DNA of 64,000 bases from Pseudomonas sp. ok272 (GCF_900109995.1 NZ_FOCB01000001.1:484135-548134); one strand, 5' to 3'. Positions 50,429 to 60,206 are shown, numbered from the stretch's first letter. The notes: a model not told the origin generated them from the letters alone. Numbers and translations are program-made.

Positions 50429-51142
50429 ATGGAAAAACGTGAAGAACTCTACCGCGGCAAAGCCAAGTCGGTTTACAAGACCGATGACGCCAACCGCCTG
50501 ATCCTGCTGTTTCGCAACGACACGTCGGCGTTCGACGGCAAGCGTATCGAACAGCTCGACCGCAAAGGCATGGTGAACAACAAGTTCAACGCCTTCATCA
50601 TGCAGAAGCTCGAAGCTGCCGGCGTGCCGACCCAGTTCGACAAGCTGCTGGGCGACAACGAATGCCTGGTCAAGAAGCTGGACATGATCCCGGTCGAGTG
50701 CGTCGTGCGTAACTACGCCGCCGGCAGCCTGGTCAAGCGCCTGGGCGTTGAAGAGGGTATGAAGCTCAACCCTTACACCTTCGAGCTGTTCCTCAAGGAC
50801 GACGCCAAGGGCGACCCGTTCATCAACGAATCCCACGTCGTGGCATTCGGTTGGGGCACGGCCGAGCAACTGGTTCGCATGAAAGAACTGTCGCTCAAGG
50901 TCAACGAGGTGTTGAACAAGCTGTTCGACGACGCAGGCCTGCTGCTGGTCGACTTCAAGCTCGAATTCGGCGTGTTCCATGACGGCTCCATCGTCCTGGG
51001 CGACGAATTCAGCCCGGACGGCTGCCGCCTGTGGGACAAGGCCACCGGCAAGAAGATGGACAAGGACCGCTTCCGCCAGGGCCTGGGTGACGTCATCGAA
51101 GCCTACGAAGAAGTCGCCAACCGCCTCGGCGTACCGCTGTAA
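50429..51142 (+). CDS. purC: SAICAR synthetase (phosphoribosylaminoimidazole-succinocarboxamide synthase)
   Basis: PurC adds aspartate to CAIR in purine synthesis. It has 237 residues: [54 protein letters not shown] and the C-terminal [13 protein letters not shown] lies upstream. It is the last gene of the dapA-bamC-MBL-purC run. Confidence 0.96.
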   Translation: MEKREELYRGKAKSVYKTDDANRLILLFRNDTSAFDGKRIEQLDRKGMVNNKFNAFIMQKLEAAGVPTQFDKLLGDNECLVKKLDMIPVECVVRNYAAGSLVKRLGVEEGMKLNPYTFELFLKDDAKGDPFINESHVVAFGWGTAEQLVRMKELSLKVNEVLNKLFDDAGLLLVDFKLEFGVFHDGSIVLGDEFSPDGCRLWDKATGKKMDKDRFRQGLGDVIEAYEEVANRLGVPL

Positions 51143-51226
51143 TCGACGCAAGCATCTGATAGCACGGAAAAAAATTCGCCAAGGGGGTTCGCTTCCGGCA
51201 AATGTACTGTTATGATGCGCGCCGTT

Positions 51227-51316
51227 GGAGAGATGCCAGAGTGGCCGAATGGGACGGATTCGAAATCCGTTGTACCTTCACCGGTACCTAGGGTTCGAAT
51301 CCCTATCTCTCCGCCA
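51227..51316 (+). tRNA. tRNA-Ser(CGA)
   Basis: A 90-base class II cloverleaf with acceptor GGAGAGA / TCTCTCC (one wobble allowed), anticodon CGA in GGATTCGAAATCC, long variable arm, T-loop GGTTCGAATCC and encoded CCA. It reads TCG. Confidence 0.95.
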
Positions 51317-51331
51317 TTATTGAATAAGACT

Positions 51332-51368
51332 AAGCCCCCGTAATTGTTAAAGATTACGGGGGCTTTTT
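51332..51368 (+). terminator. Terminator after tRNA-Ser(CGA)
   Basis: AAGCCCCCGTAAT and ATTACGGGGGCTTTTT form a strong hairpin with a T tract. Confidence 0.9.
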
Positions 51369-51596
51369 CGTTTCTGGCGTTTGGGTTAGGGCGCTTTTAG
51401 GGCCAGTCATCACGCTTAAGTGTGTGATCCACTTGATGGGCGGTGGCTTGATAGGTTTCTCGCCTTCATGGATGATGGCGTTCTGCCCGGTACGGCTTGG
51501 GCATATGGATTTTAACGAGGTGGGGAAAGGGATGAGTTCATCGTTCGCGTTTGGCCTTGTGTGTGTATTGGAAGTCACTGGAGCTAAGGAATAGTC

Positions 51597-52250
51597 ATGA
51601 GCAAAAAACCGGTATTCAAGTGTTTGCCTGTCATCATAAGAGACAAAACGGTCAGTTCTCACACCACTGGCTCAGTGACTACGTCCAAGCAGGGTAATAA
51701 CGTCTCCGTCACAAACAACATCGGCACCGATGTAAAGCTCGAGGTGGTGCTCGAGTTTCCTGACGGTGATTTGTTGCCAACGATTTTGATCAACGAGAGC
51801 CTGCACGCGCCTGTTGGGCAAAAGATCCTGATGGCGTTTAAAGAAGGTCAACCCGTCGCTTACCAAGTCACGCCGGTCGGCGCGATTTACCCACTTGGGT
51901 ACGTGACCCGCAAGAGCACACTTAGCGCTCAAGACGTCATGTTCATGGCGATCCCTATCGGAGGGACTATCGCGGGCGTGGGGATGGCATGTACTTCTGA
52001 TAGTTATTATGAAGATGGGGAAATGAAACCCTATAACGCTAGCCGCCTCACGGGCGGGCTGGGGTTGGCCGCCATTTCCTTGGGTATTTACGTTACCGGT
52101 AGTTGGGTTGCCTATATTGTTGGCACGGCACTGAGTGCCATTCCCAATACGATTTCATGTGTCTATAGCAACATGAAAGAAAACGCAGGTCGCAAGTTAA
52201 TGCTTGGCGATATCAAGACTGAGTTTGACAAGCTCAAGACTGAGTTGTGA
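51597..52250 (+). CDS. Orphan protein with two membrane segments
   Basis: This 217-residue protein matches no family I recognise. The N-terminal ~100 residues are soluble, with a Ser/Thr/Asn-rich beta-like stretch (SVTTSKQGNNVSVTNNIGTD). Residues ~120-145 (MFMAIPIGGTIAGVGMACT) and ~160-190 (GLGLAAISLGIYVTGSWVAYI) are hydrophobic, and the C-terminus is charged and cytosolic-like. AAGGA precedes the ATG and its own terminator follows, so it is a free-standing gene. It lies downstream of tRNA-Ser(CGA), and its base composition looks lower in GC than its neighbours, both consistent with horizontal gain. Confidence 0.65.
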   Translation: MSKKPVFKCLPVIIRDKTVSSHTTGSVTTSKQGNNVSVTNNIGTDVKLEVVLEFPDGDLLPTILINESLHAPVGQKILMAFKEGQPVAYQVTPVGAIYPLGYVTRKSTLSAQDVMFMAIPIGGTIAGVGMACTSDSYYEDGEMKPYNASRLTGGLGLAAISLGIYVTGSWVAYIVGTALSAIPNTISCVYSNMKENAGRKLMLGDIKTEFDKLKTEL

Positions 52251-52252
52251 TA

Positions 52253-52280
52253 AGAAAGGCCACTTCGGTGGCCTTCTTTA
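52253..52280 (+). terminator. Terminator after the orphan membrane gene
   Basis: GAAAGGCCACTTCGGTGGCCTTC with a TTCG loop, starting just after the stop codon. The T tract is short. Confidence 0.7.
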
Positions 52281-52383
52281 GCTGAGTGTAGTGGCAGGGG
52301 GCGGCACGGTCTTGGTGCCTGTGTCATTACGTTAACGCAATGTTTTCGTCACGCGAGGTCCTGACGGCCTTGATGGTCCGGCC

Positions 52384-53502
52384 TTATGCCGAAACCACCA
52401 CGCCACCCTCCAGCGCCTGCGCGCCCGCCACTTTGCACAGCTCAACCCCCGCCGCTGCGAAGCGGATCGCGCTGCGCATGTACATCACGCCACTCACGGC
52501 GCTGCACACCACGTGTGTCACCCCGCTGATGGGATCGATCAGGTGCGCCACGGGTTCGTCCGTTTCAATCCAGGCCCCCGGTTGATGCAGGAACACCACC
52601 AGCCCGGCGCAGGGCGCACGCAGGGTCAGTGAACCGTTGAATGGTGTGGCGGGCTGGAGCAGGGCGGGCAAGGGCGGTGGCGGGCCTTTGATCAGGCCGC
52701 GGTGTTGCAGGAAGGCGTACAAGCCTGCGGCATCGGTGGTTGCCAGGGCGTATTCGACTTGGGCTTCGCCGCGCAACTCGACCGTCGCGGCCATGCAGCC
52801 GGCCGGGATCGGGAAGCGTCCGGCGAACTGTTCTGCCAGGCGCCACCACGGTTGGCCGCAGGCCTCGTCGAATGAGCCGGCGCCGCTGCCGTCAGCCAGC
52901 AGGGTGGCGCGGGCGCCGAGGTAGCGGGCCAGCGATTCAAGCTGTGCTTGATTGGGCGTTTCACCATAGAGATGGACCACCGCCTGGGCGTCGCAATGCA
53001 AATCGAGGACCACGTCGGCGTCATGGGCCAGCAGCAGTTGGGCCTGGCGCATGGAGTCGATTTCGCTGCTCGGTTGCATCTGCCCCAGGGCCTCGCCCAT
53101 GGCGTGGCGGATGATGCGCTGGTTCTCTTGCGCGTCGTCACCCAGTCGAGCGGCCACGCGTTCGGCGATCATCTGCGCAAGGTCTGGATACCGGCGGTTG
53201 AAATTTTCACCGCTGTTGAAGTCGAAGCGCCCCATCGCGTCATGCATCAGCGTCTGCTCCAGCCCGATAGGGTTGGCGATGGGCACCAGGACAATCTCCC
53301 CGAGGAGCTCGCCACGGGCCTGGGCCGCGTCCAGCAATTGCCGCAGATGGTGCAGCGCGAGCATGCCGGGCAGTTCGTCGGCGTGCAGGCTGGCTTGCAG
53401 GTAAGCCTTGCCGCCAGCCCCAGGCCGACCGTAGTGGAGGCTGATCAACTGGCGTTGGGTACAAGGGGTGCGGGTCAGCAGGGGATGGCGTTCGACGCGC
53501 AT
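52384..53502 (-). CDS. AstE/AspA-family (M14-like) zinc deacylase
   Basis: This 372-residue protein from the ATG at 53502 (AAGGA upstream) is a succinylglutamate desuccinylase/aspartoacylase-family enzyme. Zinc ligands fit the HADE motif (LQASLHADELPGM) and DLHCDAQAVVHLYG; ENFNRRYP and the catalytic-type Glu in VELRGEAQVEY follow. The last ~75 residues are a lipoyl-like beta barrel (LRAPCAGLVVFLHQPGA) common in this subfamily. It is related to aruE and to N-acetyl-diaminobutyrate deacetylases. It is divergent from the catabolic operon at 53,760 and probably acts with it by removing an N-acyl group. Confidence 0.8.
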   Translation of the reverse strand: MRVERHPLLTRTPCTQRQLISLHYGRPGAGGKAYLQASLHADELPGMLALHHLRQLLDAAQARGELLGEIVLVPIANPIGLEQTLMHDAMGRFDFNSGENFNRRYPDLAQMIAERVAARLGDDAQENQRIIRHAMGEALGQMQPSSEIDSMRQAQLLLAHDADVVLDLHCDAQAVVHLYGETPNQAQLESLARYLGARATLLADGSGAGSFDEACGQPWWRLAEQFAGRFPIPAGCMAATVELRGEAQVEYALATTDAAGLYAFLQHRGLIKGPPPPLPALLQPATPFNGSLTLRAPCAGLVVFLHQPGAWIETDEPVAHLIDPISGVTHVVCSAVSGVMYMRSAIRFAAAGVELCKVAGAQALEGGVVVSA

Positions 53503-53759
53503 GGGGTGTTCCTTGTGGGGGCGTGAGGCGGGTCCATCTTTATGAAAATGAAGGCGCCCCACAATCGAATAATTTCCCCGTCAATGGTGAGCGAAATGAT
53601 CGTGTCAAGCCGTCTGCTGGGGAATGTGTCTGTTCAATAAAATTGGACAATGACGCAAATTAATTTCGATTGATGTAAATATTTAGTCACCAATACTAGA
53701 GCCCTCGGTTCAGGTCGCTCTGCACCTGACAACAATAAGAACAAACAAGAGGTGCTCGC

Positions 53760-55361
53760 ATGACCAGTTGTGCCCAGGCGCTCGTTCGCCTGCTTGAAGG
53801 CTATGGCGTGGACTCGGTGTTCGGTATTCCCGGCGTGCATACGGTCGAGTTGTACCGCGGCCTGCATGGCAGTTCGTTGCGCCACATCAGCCCGCGGCAT
53901 GAGCAGGGTGCCGGCTTCATGGCCGACGGTTACGCCCGCGCCAGTGGCAAGCCCGGTGTGTGCTTCATTATCACCGGCCCCGGCATGACCAACATCCTGA
54001 CCGCCATGGGCCAGGCCTACGCCGACTCGGTGCCGATGCTGGTGATCTCCACCACCAGCCGGCGCGAGCACCAGCGCCTGGGCCACGGTTACCTGCACGA
54101 AATGCCCGACCAGCGCGCCGTGGTTTCCGGGGTCTGCGCCTTCAGTCACACCTTGCAGCGTCCACAAGAGCTGCCGGAAGTGCTGGCCCGGGCCTTCGCT
54201 CTGTTCAGTTGCGCCCGTCCACGGCCGGTGCACATCGAAATCCCCCTGGATGTGCTGGAGATGTCCGCCGATGGCCTCGACCTGCGTCCACGCACCTTGC
54301 CCCAAGCCCCGGCCCCGGCGGCGGTCAACATCGCGGCGGCCAGCCAGTTGCTGGCGGCGGCCCGCAAGCCGCTGATCCTCGCCGGCGGCGGTGCACGCAA
54401 TGCCGGCCCGGTGCTGCAAGCGCTGGCCGAGCGGCTGCAGGCGCCGGTGGCCCTGACCACCAACGCCCGTGGCCTGCTGGCCCCCGAACACCCCTTGCTG
54501 CTCGATGGCGTGCAGTCATCGGCCCATGGTCGTGCGCTGTTTGCCGAGGCCGATGTGGTGCTGGCGGTGGGCACCGAGCTGGGTGAAACCGATTACGACT
54601 TCTTTGGCCTCGGGCCCTTGGTGCTGAATGCCCCGCTGATTCGCCTGGACATCGACCCACTGCAGATTCTCGGTGCCGCCCGTGCCGATGTCGGGTTGCT
54701 GGGCGATGCCGAGCAGGGCCTGCTGGCACTGTTGGACGTCCTGCCGCAATCCGCCAGCAGCGAGTGGGCAGCGGCGAGTGTGGCCCGGGTCAATGCCGCC
54801 GAGCGTGCGGGCTGGAGCCCCAAGCAAAACGTCATGCAGCAGATGCTCGACACCCTGCGCGACAGCCTGCCGGCACCGATTGTGGTCGGCGACTCGACCC
54901 AGCCGGTGTACCAAGGCGCGCTGGGTTATCGCGCTCCGCAAGCCAACAGTTGGTTCAATGCCGGTACCGGTTTCGGCACCCTGGGCTACGGCTTGCCCGC
55001 CGCCATTGGCGCCAAGCTGGCGATGCCCGATCGCCCGGTGGTCGCGGTGGTCGGCGACGGTGGTGTGCAGTTCTCCAGTGCCGAGTTGATCGCCGCTCGC
55101 GAAGCCGGTGCCGGGGTGATCGTGGTGCTGTGGAACAACCACTGCTACGCCGAGATCCGCGACTACATGACCGCTCGCGATATCCCGCCCCTGGGGGTCG
55201 ACATCCTGCCGCCGGACTTCGCCGCGCTGGCCAAGTCGTGCCATGTGCAGCATCTGCCCATCCGTAGCCGCGAGCAGTTGCGCGAAGTGTTGACCGGTCT
55301 GGCCGACACCCGCCAACCCGTGTTGCTGGAACTGGACGCCGCCGCCTTTTTGTCTGCCTGA
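53760..55361 (+). CDS. Thiamine-diphosphate decarboxylase, AruI-like (2-oxo acid decarboxylase)
   Basis: This 533-residue ThDP enzyme of the acetolactate-synthase/2-ketoarginine-decarboxylase group has the N-terminal PYR domain with catalytic Glu in RHEQGAGFMADGYARASG, a central domain (LILAGGGARNAGPVLQAL) and the C-terminal PP domain with GDGGVQFSSAELIAAREAG and LWNNHCYAEIRDYM. It resembles AruI, which decarboxylates 2-ketoarginine to 4-guanidinobutanal. With the AruH-like aminotransferase at 60,256 it can form a transaminate-then-decarboxylate pathway. GAGG precedes the ATG; the exact substrate is unknown. Confidence 0.8.
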   Translation: MTSCAQALVRLLEGYGVDSVFGIPGVHTVELYRGLHGSSLRHISPRHEQGAGFMADGYARASGKPGVCFIITGPGMTNILTAMGQAYADSVPMLVISTTSRREHQRLGHGYLHEMPDQRAVVSGVCAFSHTLQRPQELPEVLARAFALFSCARPRPVHIEIPLDVLEMSADGLDLRPRTLPQAPAPAAVNIAAASQLLAAARKPLILAGGGARNAGPVLQALAERLQAPVALTTNARGLLAPEHPLLLDGVQSSAHGRALFAEADVVLAVGTELGETDYDFFGLGPLVLNAPLIRLDIDPLQILGAARADVGLLGDAEQGLLALLDVLPQSASSEWAAASVARVNAAERAGWSPKQNVMQQMLDTLRDSLPAPIVVGDSTQPVYQGALGYRAPQANSWFNAGTGFGTLGYGLPAAIGAKLAMPDRPVVAVVGDGGVQFSSAELIAAREAGAGVIVVLWNNHCYAEIRDYMTARDIPPLGVDILPPDFAALAKSCHVQHLPIRSREQLREVLTGLADTRQPVLLELDAAAFLSA

Positions 55362-55394
55362 GTCAACGTTGCCGAATTTTTGGGAGTGAGCTGC

Positions 55395-56978
55395 ATGGAG
55401 CTGCAAAAAAGATTTGCCCTGAATTGGATCGACCAGCATCGTCAACAACTGTCGGACTGGCACCAGATCATCTGGCACTACGCCGAGCCAGCGTTTCGCG
55501 AGTACAAGTCCTGCGCCTGGTACGTCGAGTTGCTGCGCCAGGAAGGTTTCACGGTCGAGGAGGGCAGCGGCGGCATGCCGACGGCCTTCTGCGCCACCTT
55601 CACCAACGGCGAAGGCCCGGTGTTGGCGACCTACGCCGAATACGACGCGGTGCCGGGCAACTGCCAGGCGGCGACCACCCGCAAGATGCCCCGCGACGGC
55701 CTGTCGCGGTTTGCCCCGGGCCATACCGACCCGCATTCGGCGCTGGGTATCAGTGCCCTGGGCGGCGTGCTGGCCGCCAAGGCGACCATGCTTGAGTTCG
55801 GCATCCAGGGCACCATCCGCTTCTTCGGCGAGCCGGCAGAGAAACTGCGTGCCTCCAAGCCGGTACACGCGGCCAAGGGTTACTACGACAACCTCGACGC
55901 GGCGATCAGCTTTCACCCCACCTACATGCTGCCGTTGAACAACACCACGACCTGGGATACCCATTGCGGCATCGCTTATGCGTACATCTACAGCTTCACC
56001 TGCGAAGACCCGGAAAACTGGATCGCCGCCGACCGCTACAGCCCGATCCCACAGAACCACCTGGCCGCCCGTGCGCCGGGGGCCAACGATGCGCTGATGC
56101 ACTTCTACAACCTCAACGAAAGCCTGCGCCGTTCGACGCTGCCGTTCACCGGGTTGTGGAGCTACAACGAAGCGATCCTCACCGCCGGCCAAGCCACCGC
56201 CGACAACCTGCCGCCGCACTTGTCGCAGATCCAGTACCTGCTGCGTTGCGACTCGATCGAGCAGGCCGAGACCATCTCCTCGGTGATGGACAACAACGCT
56301 GCCGCTGCCGCGATGGCGACCGGCTGCCAGTGGAAGAAGACCTGGGTCTGCAAGTCCCGTGGCGGCTTGCCCAATCATGTGATGGCCCAGGCGACCTACG
56401 ACAACCTCGCCGCCATCGGAGCTCCGCAGTGGGGCGCCGAAGCCTGCGACCTTGCGCGCGAGATCCAGGTCAACCTGGGCCTGGAACCGATGGCCGAACC
56501 TTTCTTGCCGGCGATTGAGCAGTTGATCGATCCCCAGGAGTGCGAACGCCAGATGCGCCTGCAAATGCCGGCGTGGCAGAAGTACCTGACCTCCGACGAC
56601 TACCCCGAATACACCTGGCATTGCCCGACGGTGCGCTTGCTGGTGGCCCGGCCGATGCTGTCCGCGCCGGCGGGCCATGTGTACCCGGACTGGGTCTCCA
56701 ATGCGTTGGGCGGGATTCGCGAGACCATCGACCCGATGATCAATGTGGCCTCCAAGACCATTGCCACCACCTTGCTCGACCTGTTCTGCCGTGACGAGTT
56801 GCTCAGCGCGGCCAAGGCCGAGTTCGACCAGCGCACGGGCGGCGGCATCGGTGGCGAGCACTGGCAGGCCCCCTTGCTGCCGGCCGACTTCCAGGCGCCC
56901 CATCGTTTCCGCTGGCCGGAGTACATCAGCACTGTGCGCGGTGAAGAGTGGTGGATTCCGGCGCGTGAGGACGAGTAA
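55395..56978 (+). CDS. M20-family amidohydrolase, AbgB-like long form
   Basis: This 527-residue protein from the ATG at 55395 (GGGAG upstream) is longer than the ~400 residues of common M20 peptidases. It has the metal-binding ATYAEYDAVPG, the catalytic-site HSALGISALGGVLAA region, FFGEPAEKLRASKPVHAAKG and ISFHPTYMLPL. The length and motifs are nearest to p-aminobenzoyl-glutamate hydrolase subunit AbgB, but no AbgA or AbgT is present. In this operon it probably opens an amide or N-acyl bond in the imported compound. Confidence 0.78.
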   Translation: MELQKRFALNWIDQHRQQLSDWHQIIWHYAEPAFREYKSCAWYVELLRQEGFTVEEGSGGMPTAFCATFTNGEGPVLATYAEYDAVPGNCQAATTRKMPRDGLSRFAPGHTDPHSALGISALGGVLAAKATMLEFGIQGTIRFFGEPAEKLRASKPVHAAKGYYDNLDAAISFHPTYMLPLNNTTTWDTHCGIAYAYIYSFTCEDPENWIAADRYSPIPQNHLAARAPGANDALMHFYNLNESLRRSTLPFTGLWSYNEAILTAGQATADNLPPHLSQIQYLLRCDSIEQAETISSVMDNNAAAAAMATGCQWKKTWVCKSRGGLPNHVMAQATYDNLAAIGAPQWGAEACDLAREIQVNLGLEPMAEPFLPAIEQLIDPQECERQMRLQMPAWQKYLTSDDYPEYTWHCPTVRLLVARPMLSAPAGHVYPDWVSNALGGIRETIDPMINVASKTIATTLLDLFCRDELLSAAKAEFDQRTGGGIGGEHWQAPLLPADFQAPHRFRWPEYISTVRGEEWWIPAREDE

Positions 56979-57002
56979 GTCCCCGCTCATCCGGCCACCC
57001 CT

Positions 57003-57059
57003 GTGGGAGCGAGCCTGCTCGCGAAAGCGCAATGCCTTCGCGAGCCGGCTCGCTCCCAC
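57003..57059. repeat. REP palindrome inside the catabolic operon
   Basis: GTGGGAGCGAGCCTGCTCGC and GCGAGCCGGCTCGCTCCCAC are separated by 17 bases, a short-loop REP pair between the amidohydrolase and the ABC genes. Confidence 0.85.
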
Positions 57060-57110
57060 CGAGGGGCGCGGGGCCGGCGGATCAAACAACCAGCATTCGA
57101 GGAACCAGAC

Positions 57111-57926
57111 GTGCAAGCACTGACCAACGTGAACATCCCGCAGCCTGAAGCGGACACAGCGGTCGTCGCCATTGACGACCTGCACAAGAGCTACGCCGAT
57201 CACCATGTGCTCAAGGGCATTTCGATGCGCGCCAAAGAGGGCGAAGTGGTGTCGCTGATTGGCTCCAGCGGTTCGGGCAAGAGCACCTTGTTGCGTTGCA
57301 TCAACCTGCTGGAGATCCCGTGCAGTGGCAGCCTGCGCATCAACGGTGAAACCGTGGGCTTCAAGACCGGGCGCCATGGTGCGGTGCAGGTCGCCGACCC
57401 GCGCCAGGTCGAACGGCTACGCACGCGGTTGAGCATGGTGTTCCAGAGTTTCAACCTGTGGCCCCACCGCACGGTGCTGGAAAACGTCATCGAAGCCCCG
57501 GTCTACGTGCTCGGCGAGGACCGCAAGGAAGCCATCGCCCACGGCGAGCACCTGCTGGAAAAAGTCGGCCTGATCGACAAGCGTGACACCTACCCGGCGT
57601 TCCTCTCCGGGGGCCAGCAGCAGCGGGTGGCGATCGCCCGGGCCTTGGCCATGCGTCCACAAGTGATGCTGTTCGATGAGCCGACGTCGGCGCTCGACCC
57701 CGAACTGGTGGGCGAGGTGTTGCGGGTGATCCAGGGGATTGCCGAAGAAGGCCGCACGATGATTCTGGTGACCCACGAGATGGCCTTTGCCCGGGATGTG
57801 TCGAGCAAGGTCATTTACCTGCACCAGGGTTTGGTCGAGGAAGAAGGCCCGCCGTCGCAGGTATTGCTTGATCCGCGCAGCGAGCGCTGCCGGCAGTTTG
57901 TGATGGCGCAGGACAACCGCGGATAA
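57111..57926 (+). CDS. Polar amino-acid ABC transporter, ATP-binding subunit
   Basis: This 271-residue ATPase starts at GTG 57111, with GAGGAA 8 bases upstream; no ATG is suitable. Walker A is GSSGSGKST, the signature LSGGQQQRVAIARAL and Walker B VMLFDEPTSALDPE. The type is that of HisP/GlnQ/AotP transporters for amino acids and opines. It is followed by the binding protein and two permeases. Confidence 0.9.
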   Translation: MQALTNVNIPQPEADTAVVAIDDLHKSYADHHVLKGISMRAKEGEVVSLIGSSGSGKSTLLRCINLLEIPCSGSLRINGETVGFKTGRHGAVQVADPRQVERLRTRLSMVFQSFNLWPHRTVLENVIEAPVYVLGEDRKEAIAHGEHLLEKVGLIDKRDTYPAFLSGGQQQRVAIARALAMRPQVMLFDEPTSALDPELVGEVLRVIQGIAEEGRTMILVTHEMAFARDVSSKVIYLHQGLVEEEGPPSQVLLDPRSERCRQFVMAQDNRG

Positions 57927-57980
57927 CCCGCAGCGATTTTTTGCACGCTCGATAACACCAACCTGGAAGAGGCACTAACA

Positions 57981-58754
57981 ATGAAAAAAGCCCTGTTGAT
58001 GACGCTGCAAGCCTGCCTGTTGGCCGGTGTCGCAAGCACCGCGTTGGCCGCCGACAAACTGGTGTTCGGCATCGCCCTGGAACCCTACCCGCCGTTCTCG
58101 TTCAAGAGCGGCAAGGGCGACTGGAGCGGTTTCGAACCGGAGATGATCACCGCCGTCTGCGCGCAGATGAAGGCTGAGTGCACCCTCAATGAAATGTCCT
58201 GGGACGGCTTGATCCCAGCCCTCAAGTCCCAGCAAGTGGACGTGGTGCTCAACTCGCTGTCGATCACCCCCGAGCGCCAGCAGGTGATCGATTTCACCCA
58301 GCCGTACTTCTTCACCCGCGCCCTGTGGATCGGTGATCGCAGCATGGAACTGGTGCCAACCCCGGCCGGCCTCAAGGGCAAGATCATCGGCGTGCAGGGC
58401 TCGACCACCCACTCGGCCTTCGTCAAGAAGTACTACGGCGACTCGACCATTCGCTACTACAACGACCAGGACGACATCCTCGCCGACCTGCGCAGTGGCC
58501 GGGTCGACATCATGCTGGCTGATCAGTTGGTGGTCGAGCCGCTGTTGGACAAGCCGGACAACTCGATGCTCGCCGGCAAAGGCCTGGCGCCGATCGACCC
58601 GCTGTTCGGCGATGGCGTGGGCGCCGGTGTGCGCAAGGGCAGCGATGCCTTGCGCGAGCGCTTGAACGTGGCCCTGCAAGCGATGCGTGACGACGGTACC
58701 TACGAAAAGATCCGCGCGCGCTACTTTAAGAGCGACATCACCGTCCTTGAGTAA
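57981..58754 (+). CDS. Polar amino-acid ABC transporter, periplasmic binding protein
   Basis: This 257-residue protein has a signal peptide (MTLQACLLAGVASTALAA, cleavage near residue 24) and the family 3 solute-binding fold: LVFGIALEPYPPFSFK, GFEPEMITAVCAQMK, CTLNEMSWDGLIPALK, VVLNSLSITPERQQVIDFT and IGVQGSTTHSAF. It is similar to arginine/ornithine/lysine binding proteins. The ligand residues suggest a cationic amino acid, but this is not certain. Confidence 0.9.
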   Translation: MKKALLMTLQACLLAGVASTALAADKLVFGIALEPYPPFSFKSGKGDWSGFEPEMITAVCAQMKAECTLNEMSWDGLIPALKSQQVDVVLNSLSITPERQQVIDFTQPYFFTRALWIGDRSMELVPTPAGLKGKIIGVQGSTTHSAFVKKYYGDSTIRYYNDQDDILADLRSGRVDIMLADQLVVEPLLDKPDNSMLAGKGLAPIDPLFGDGVGAGVRKGSDALRERLNVALQAMRDDGTYEKIRARYFKSDITVLE

Positions 58755-58790
58755 TCCGCTGGTTCAAGTAAGTCCTGTGAAGGGGTGCTC

Positions 58791-59504
58791 ATGACGTTAT
58801 CTGAAATTTCCCAGCTGTTCTTTACCGACGGTTGGCTGCAGGCCCTGGCCCAAGGCATGGTCAAGACCCTGGGGATTTCCCTGGGCGCCTTTGTCCTGGG
58901 CCTGTCGATTGGCTTGGTCGTGGCCATGGTCAAGCTCAAGGGACCACGCTGGATGGTGGTCTGTGCCAATTGCTACACCACCTTGTACCGGGCGGTGCCG
59001 GAATTGCTGCTGATTCTGCTGCTGTACTACGCCGGCGCCGACCTGATCAACCTGACCATGGCGGCCCTCGGTCAGCCTGCCGTCGAGATCAACGGCTTCA
59101 TGGCGGCGGTGGTGGTGTTGGGGATTGTGCAGGGGGCGTACTCGGGAGAAATCATCCGTGGCGCCATCGAATCGATCCCCCATGGCCAGATCGAAGCGGC
59201 CCGCGCCTACGGCATCAACCGGGTGCTGCTGGTGCGCCGGGTGATCCTGCCGAGCATGCTGCCGTTCGCCATCGCTGGGTTGTCCAATTTGTGGCTGGTG
59301 CTGGTCAAGGAGAGTGCGCTGATCAGCGTGGTGGGCTACAGCGAGTTGCTGACGGCGGGTCGCCAGGCGGCGGCCTCCACCAAGCACTACTTGCTGTTTT
59401 ACCTGGCGGTTGCCGCGTTTTATTACCTGATCACCCTGGTTTCAAGCTCAGTCTTCCGGCAGGTCGAAGTTCGCTTCGAACGCTGGATGCCACGGCACGC
59501 ATAG
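58791..59504 (+). CDS. Amino-acid ABC transporter permease 1 (HisQ/AotQ type)
   Basis: This 237-residue permease with about five helices starts at ATG 58791. It has the HisMQ signature (RAVPELLLILLLYYAG) and the ATPase-contact loop EAARAYGINRVLLVRRVILP. It pairs with the next permease. Confidence 0.9.
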   Translation: MTLSEISQLFFTDGWLQALAQGMVKTLGISLGAFVLGLSIGLVVAMVKLKGPRWMVVCANCYTTLYRAVPELLLILLLYYAGADLINLTMAALGQPAVEINGFMAAVVVLGIVQGAYSGEIIRGAIESIPHGQIEAARAYGINRVLLVRRVILPSMLPFAIAGLSNLWLVLVKESALISVVGYSELLTAGRQAAASTKHYLLFYLAVAAFYYLITLVSSSVFRQVEVRFERWMPRHA

Positions 59505-59516
59505 GGGAGGCTCTGC

Positions 59517-60206
59517 ATGAACTTTGATTGGTTGAGCAGTTTTTACGGCGAGTTGGTCAGGGGCGCGGGGCTGACGCTTGAGCTGTTGCTGATCTCGGGT
59601 TTCTTCGGTTTCCTGATGGCGGTCGGCGTGGCCCTGGGGCGATTGTCGAAGAACCCGATCCTGGCCAATAGCCTGCGTTTTTACACCAGCGTCCTGCGCG
59701 GCACGCCGTTGTTGGTGCAGATCTACGTGCTTTACTACGGCGTAGGCAGCTTGTTCGCCACCTTCCCGTTGATTCGCGGCAGTCTGTTCTGGCCGTACCT
59801 GCGTGAAGGTTTCTGGTACGTGGCGTTTGCCCTGACCCTCAGTGTCTCGGCGTATGTCGGCGAGGTATTGCGCGGCGGCCTGCGGGCGGTGCCACGGGGT
59901 GAGTTGGAAGCGGCGCGGGCCTATGGCATGCGGCCGTGGCTGGTGTTGCGGCGGGTGTGGATGCCGCGCGCCTTGCAGATGTTGCGCCCGACCCTGGCGG
60001 GCGAGAGCGTGATGCTGCTCAAGGCCACGGCACTGGCGTCGACCGTGGCCGTCACCGACCTGCTCGGGGCGGCGAACCTGGTCCGAGCGCAAACGCTACG
60101 GGTCTATGAGCCGCTGTTGGTGGTGGCGGTGGTCTACATCATTCTGGCGATTGTGATTGAACAGAGCTTTGCCCGTATCGGCAAAACGCCCCAACGGCAG
60201 GCCTGA
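59517..60206 (+). CDS. Amino-acid ABC transporter permease 2 (HisM/AotM type)
   Basis: This 229-residue permease has RGTPLLVQIYVLYYGVGSLF and the contact loop EAARAYGMRPWLVLRRVWMP. GGGGAGG precedes the ATG. The gap to permease 1 is 12 bases. Confidence 0.9.
   Translation: MNFDWLSSFYGELVRGAGLTLELLLISGFFGFLMAVGVALGRLSKNPILANSLRFYTSVLRGTPLLVQIYVLYYGVGSLFATFPLIRGSLFWPYLREGFWYVAFALTLSVSAYVGEVLRGGLRAVPRGELEAARAYGMRPWLVLRRVWMPRALQMLRPTLAGESVMLLKATALASTVAVTDLLGAANLVRAQTLRVYEPLLVVAVVYIILAIVIEQSFARIGKTPQRQA

Noticed and set aside
53563..53759. A sigma-70 promoter in the divergent gap (TTGATG, 17 bases, ATACTA)
   Set aside because: The -10 match is poor; a promoter must exist here but I could not place it with support.
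54516..57377. 953-codon open frame on the minus strand opposite the decarboxylase and amidohydrolase
   Set aside because: It is antisense to two genes with clear domain matches; long antisense frames are expected in high-GC DNA, and its translation shows no family motif.
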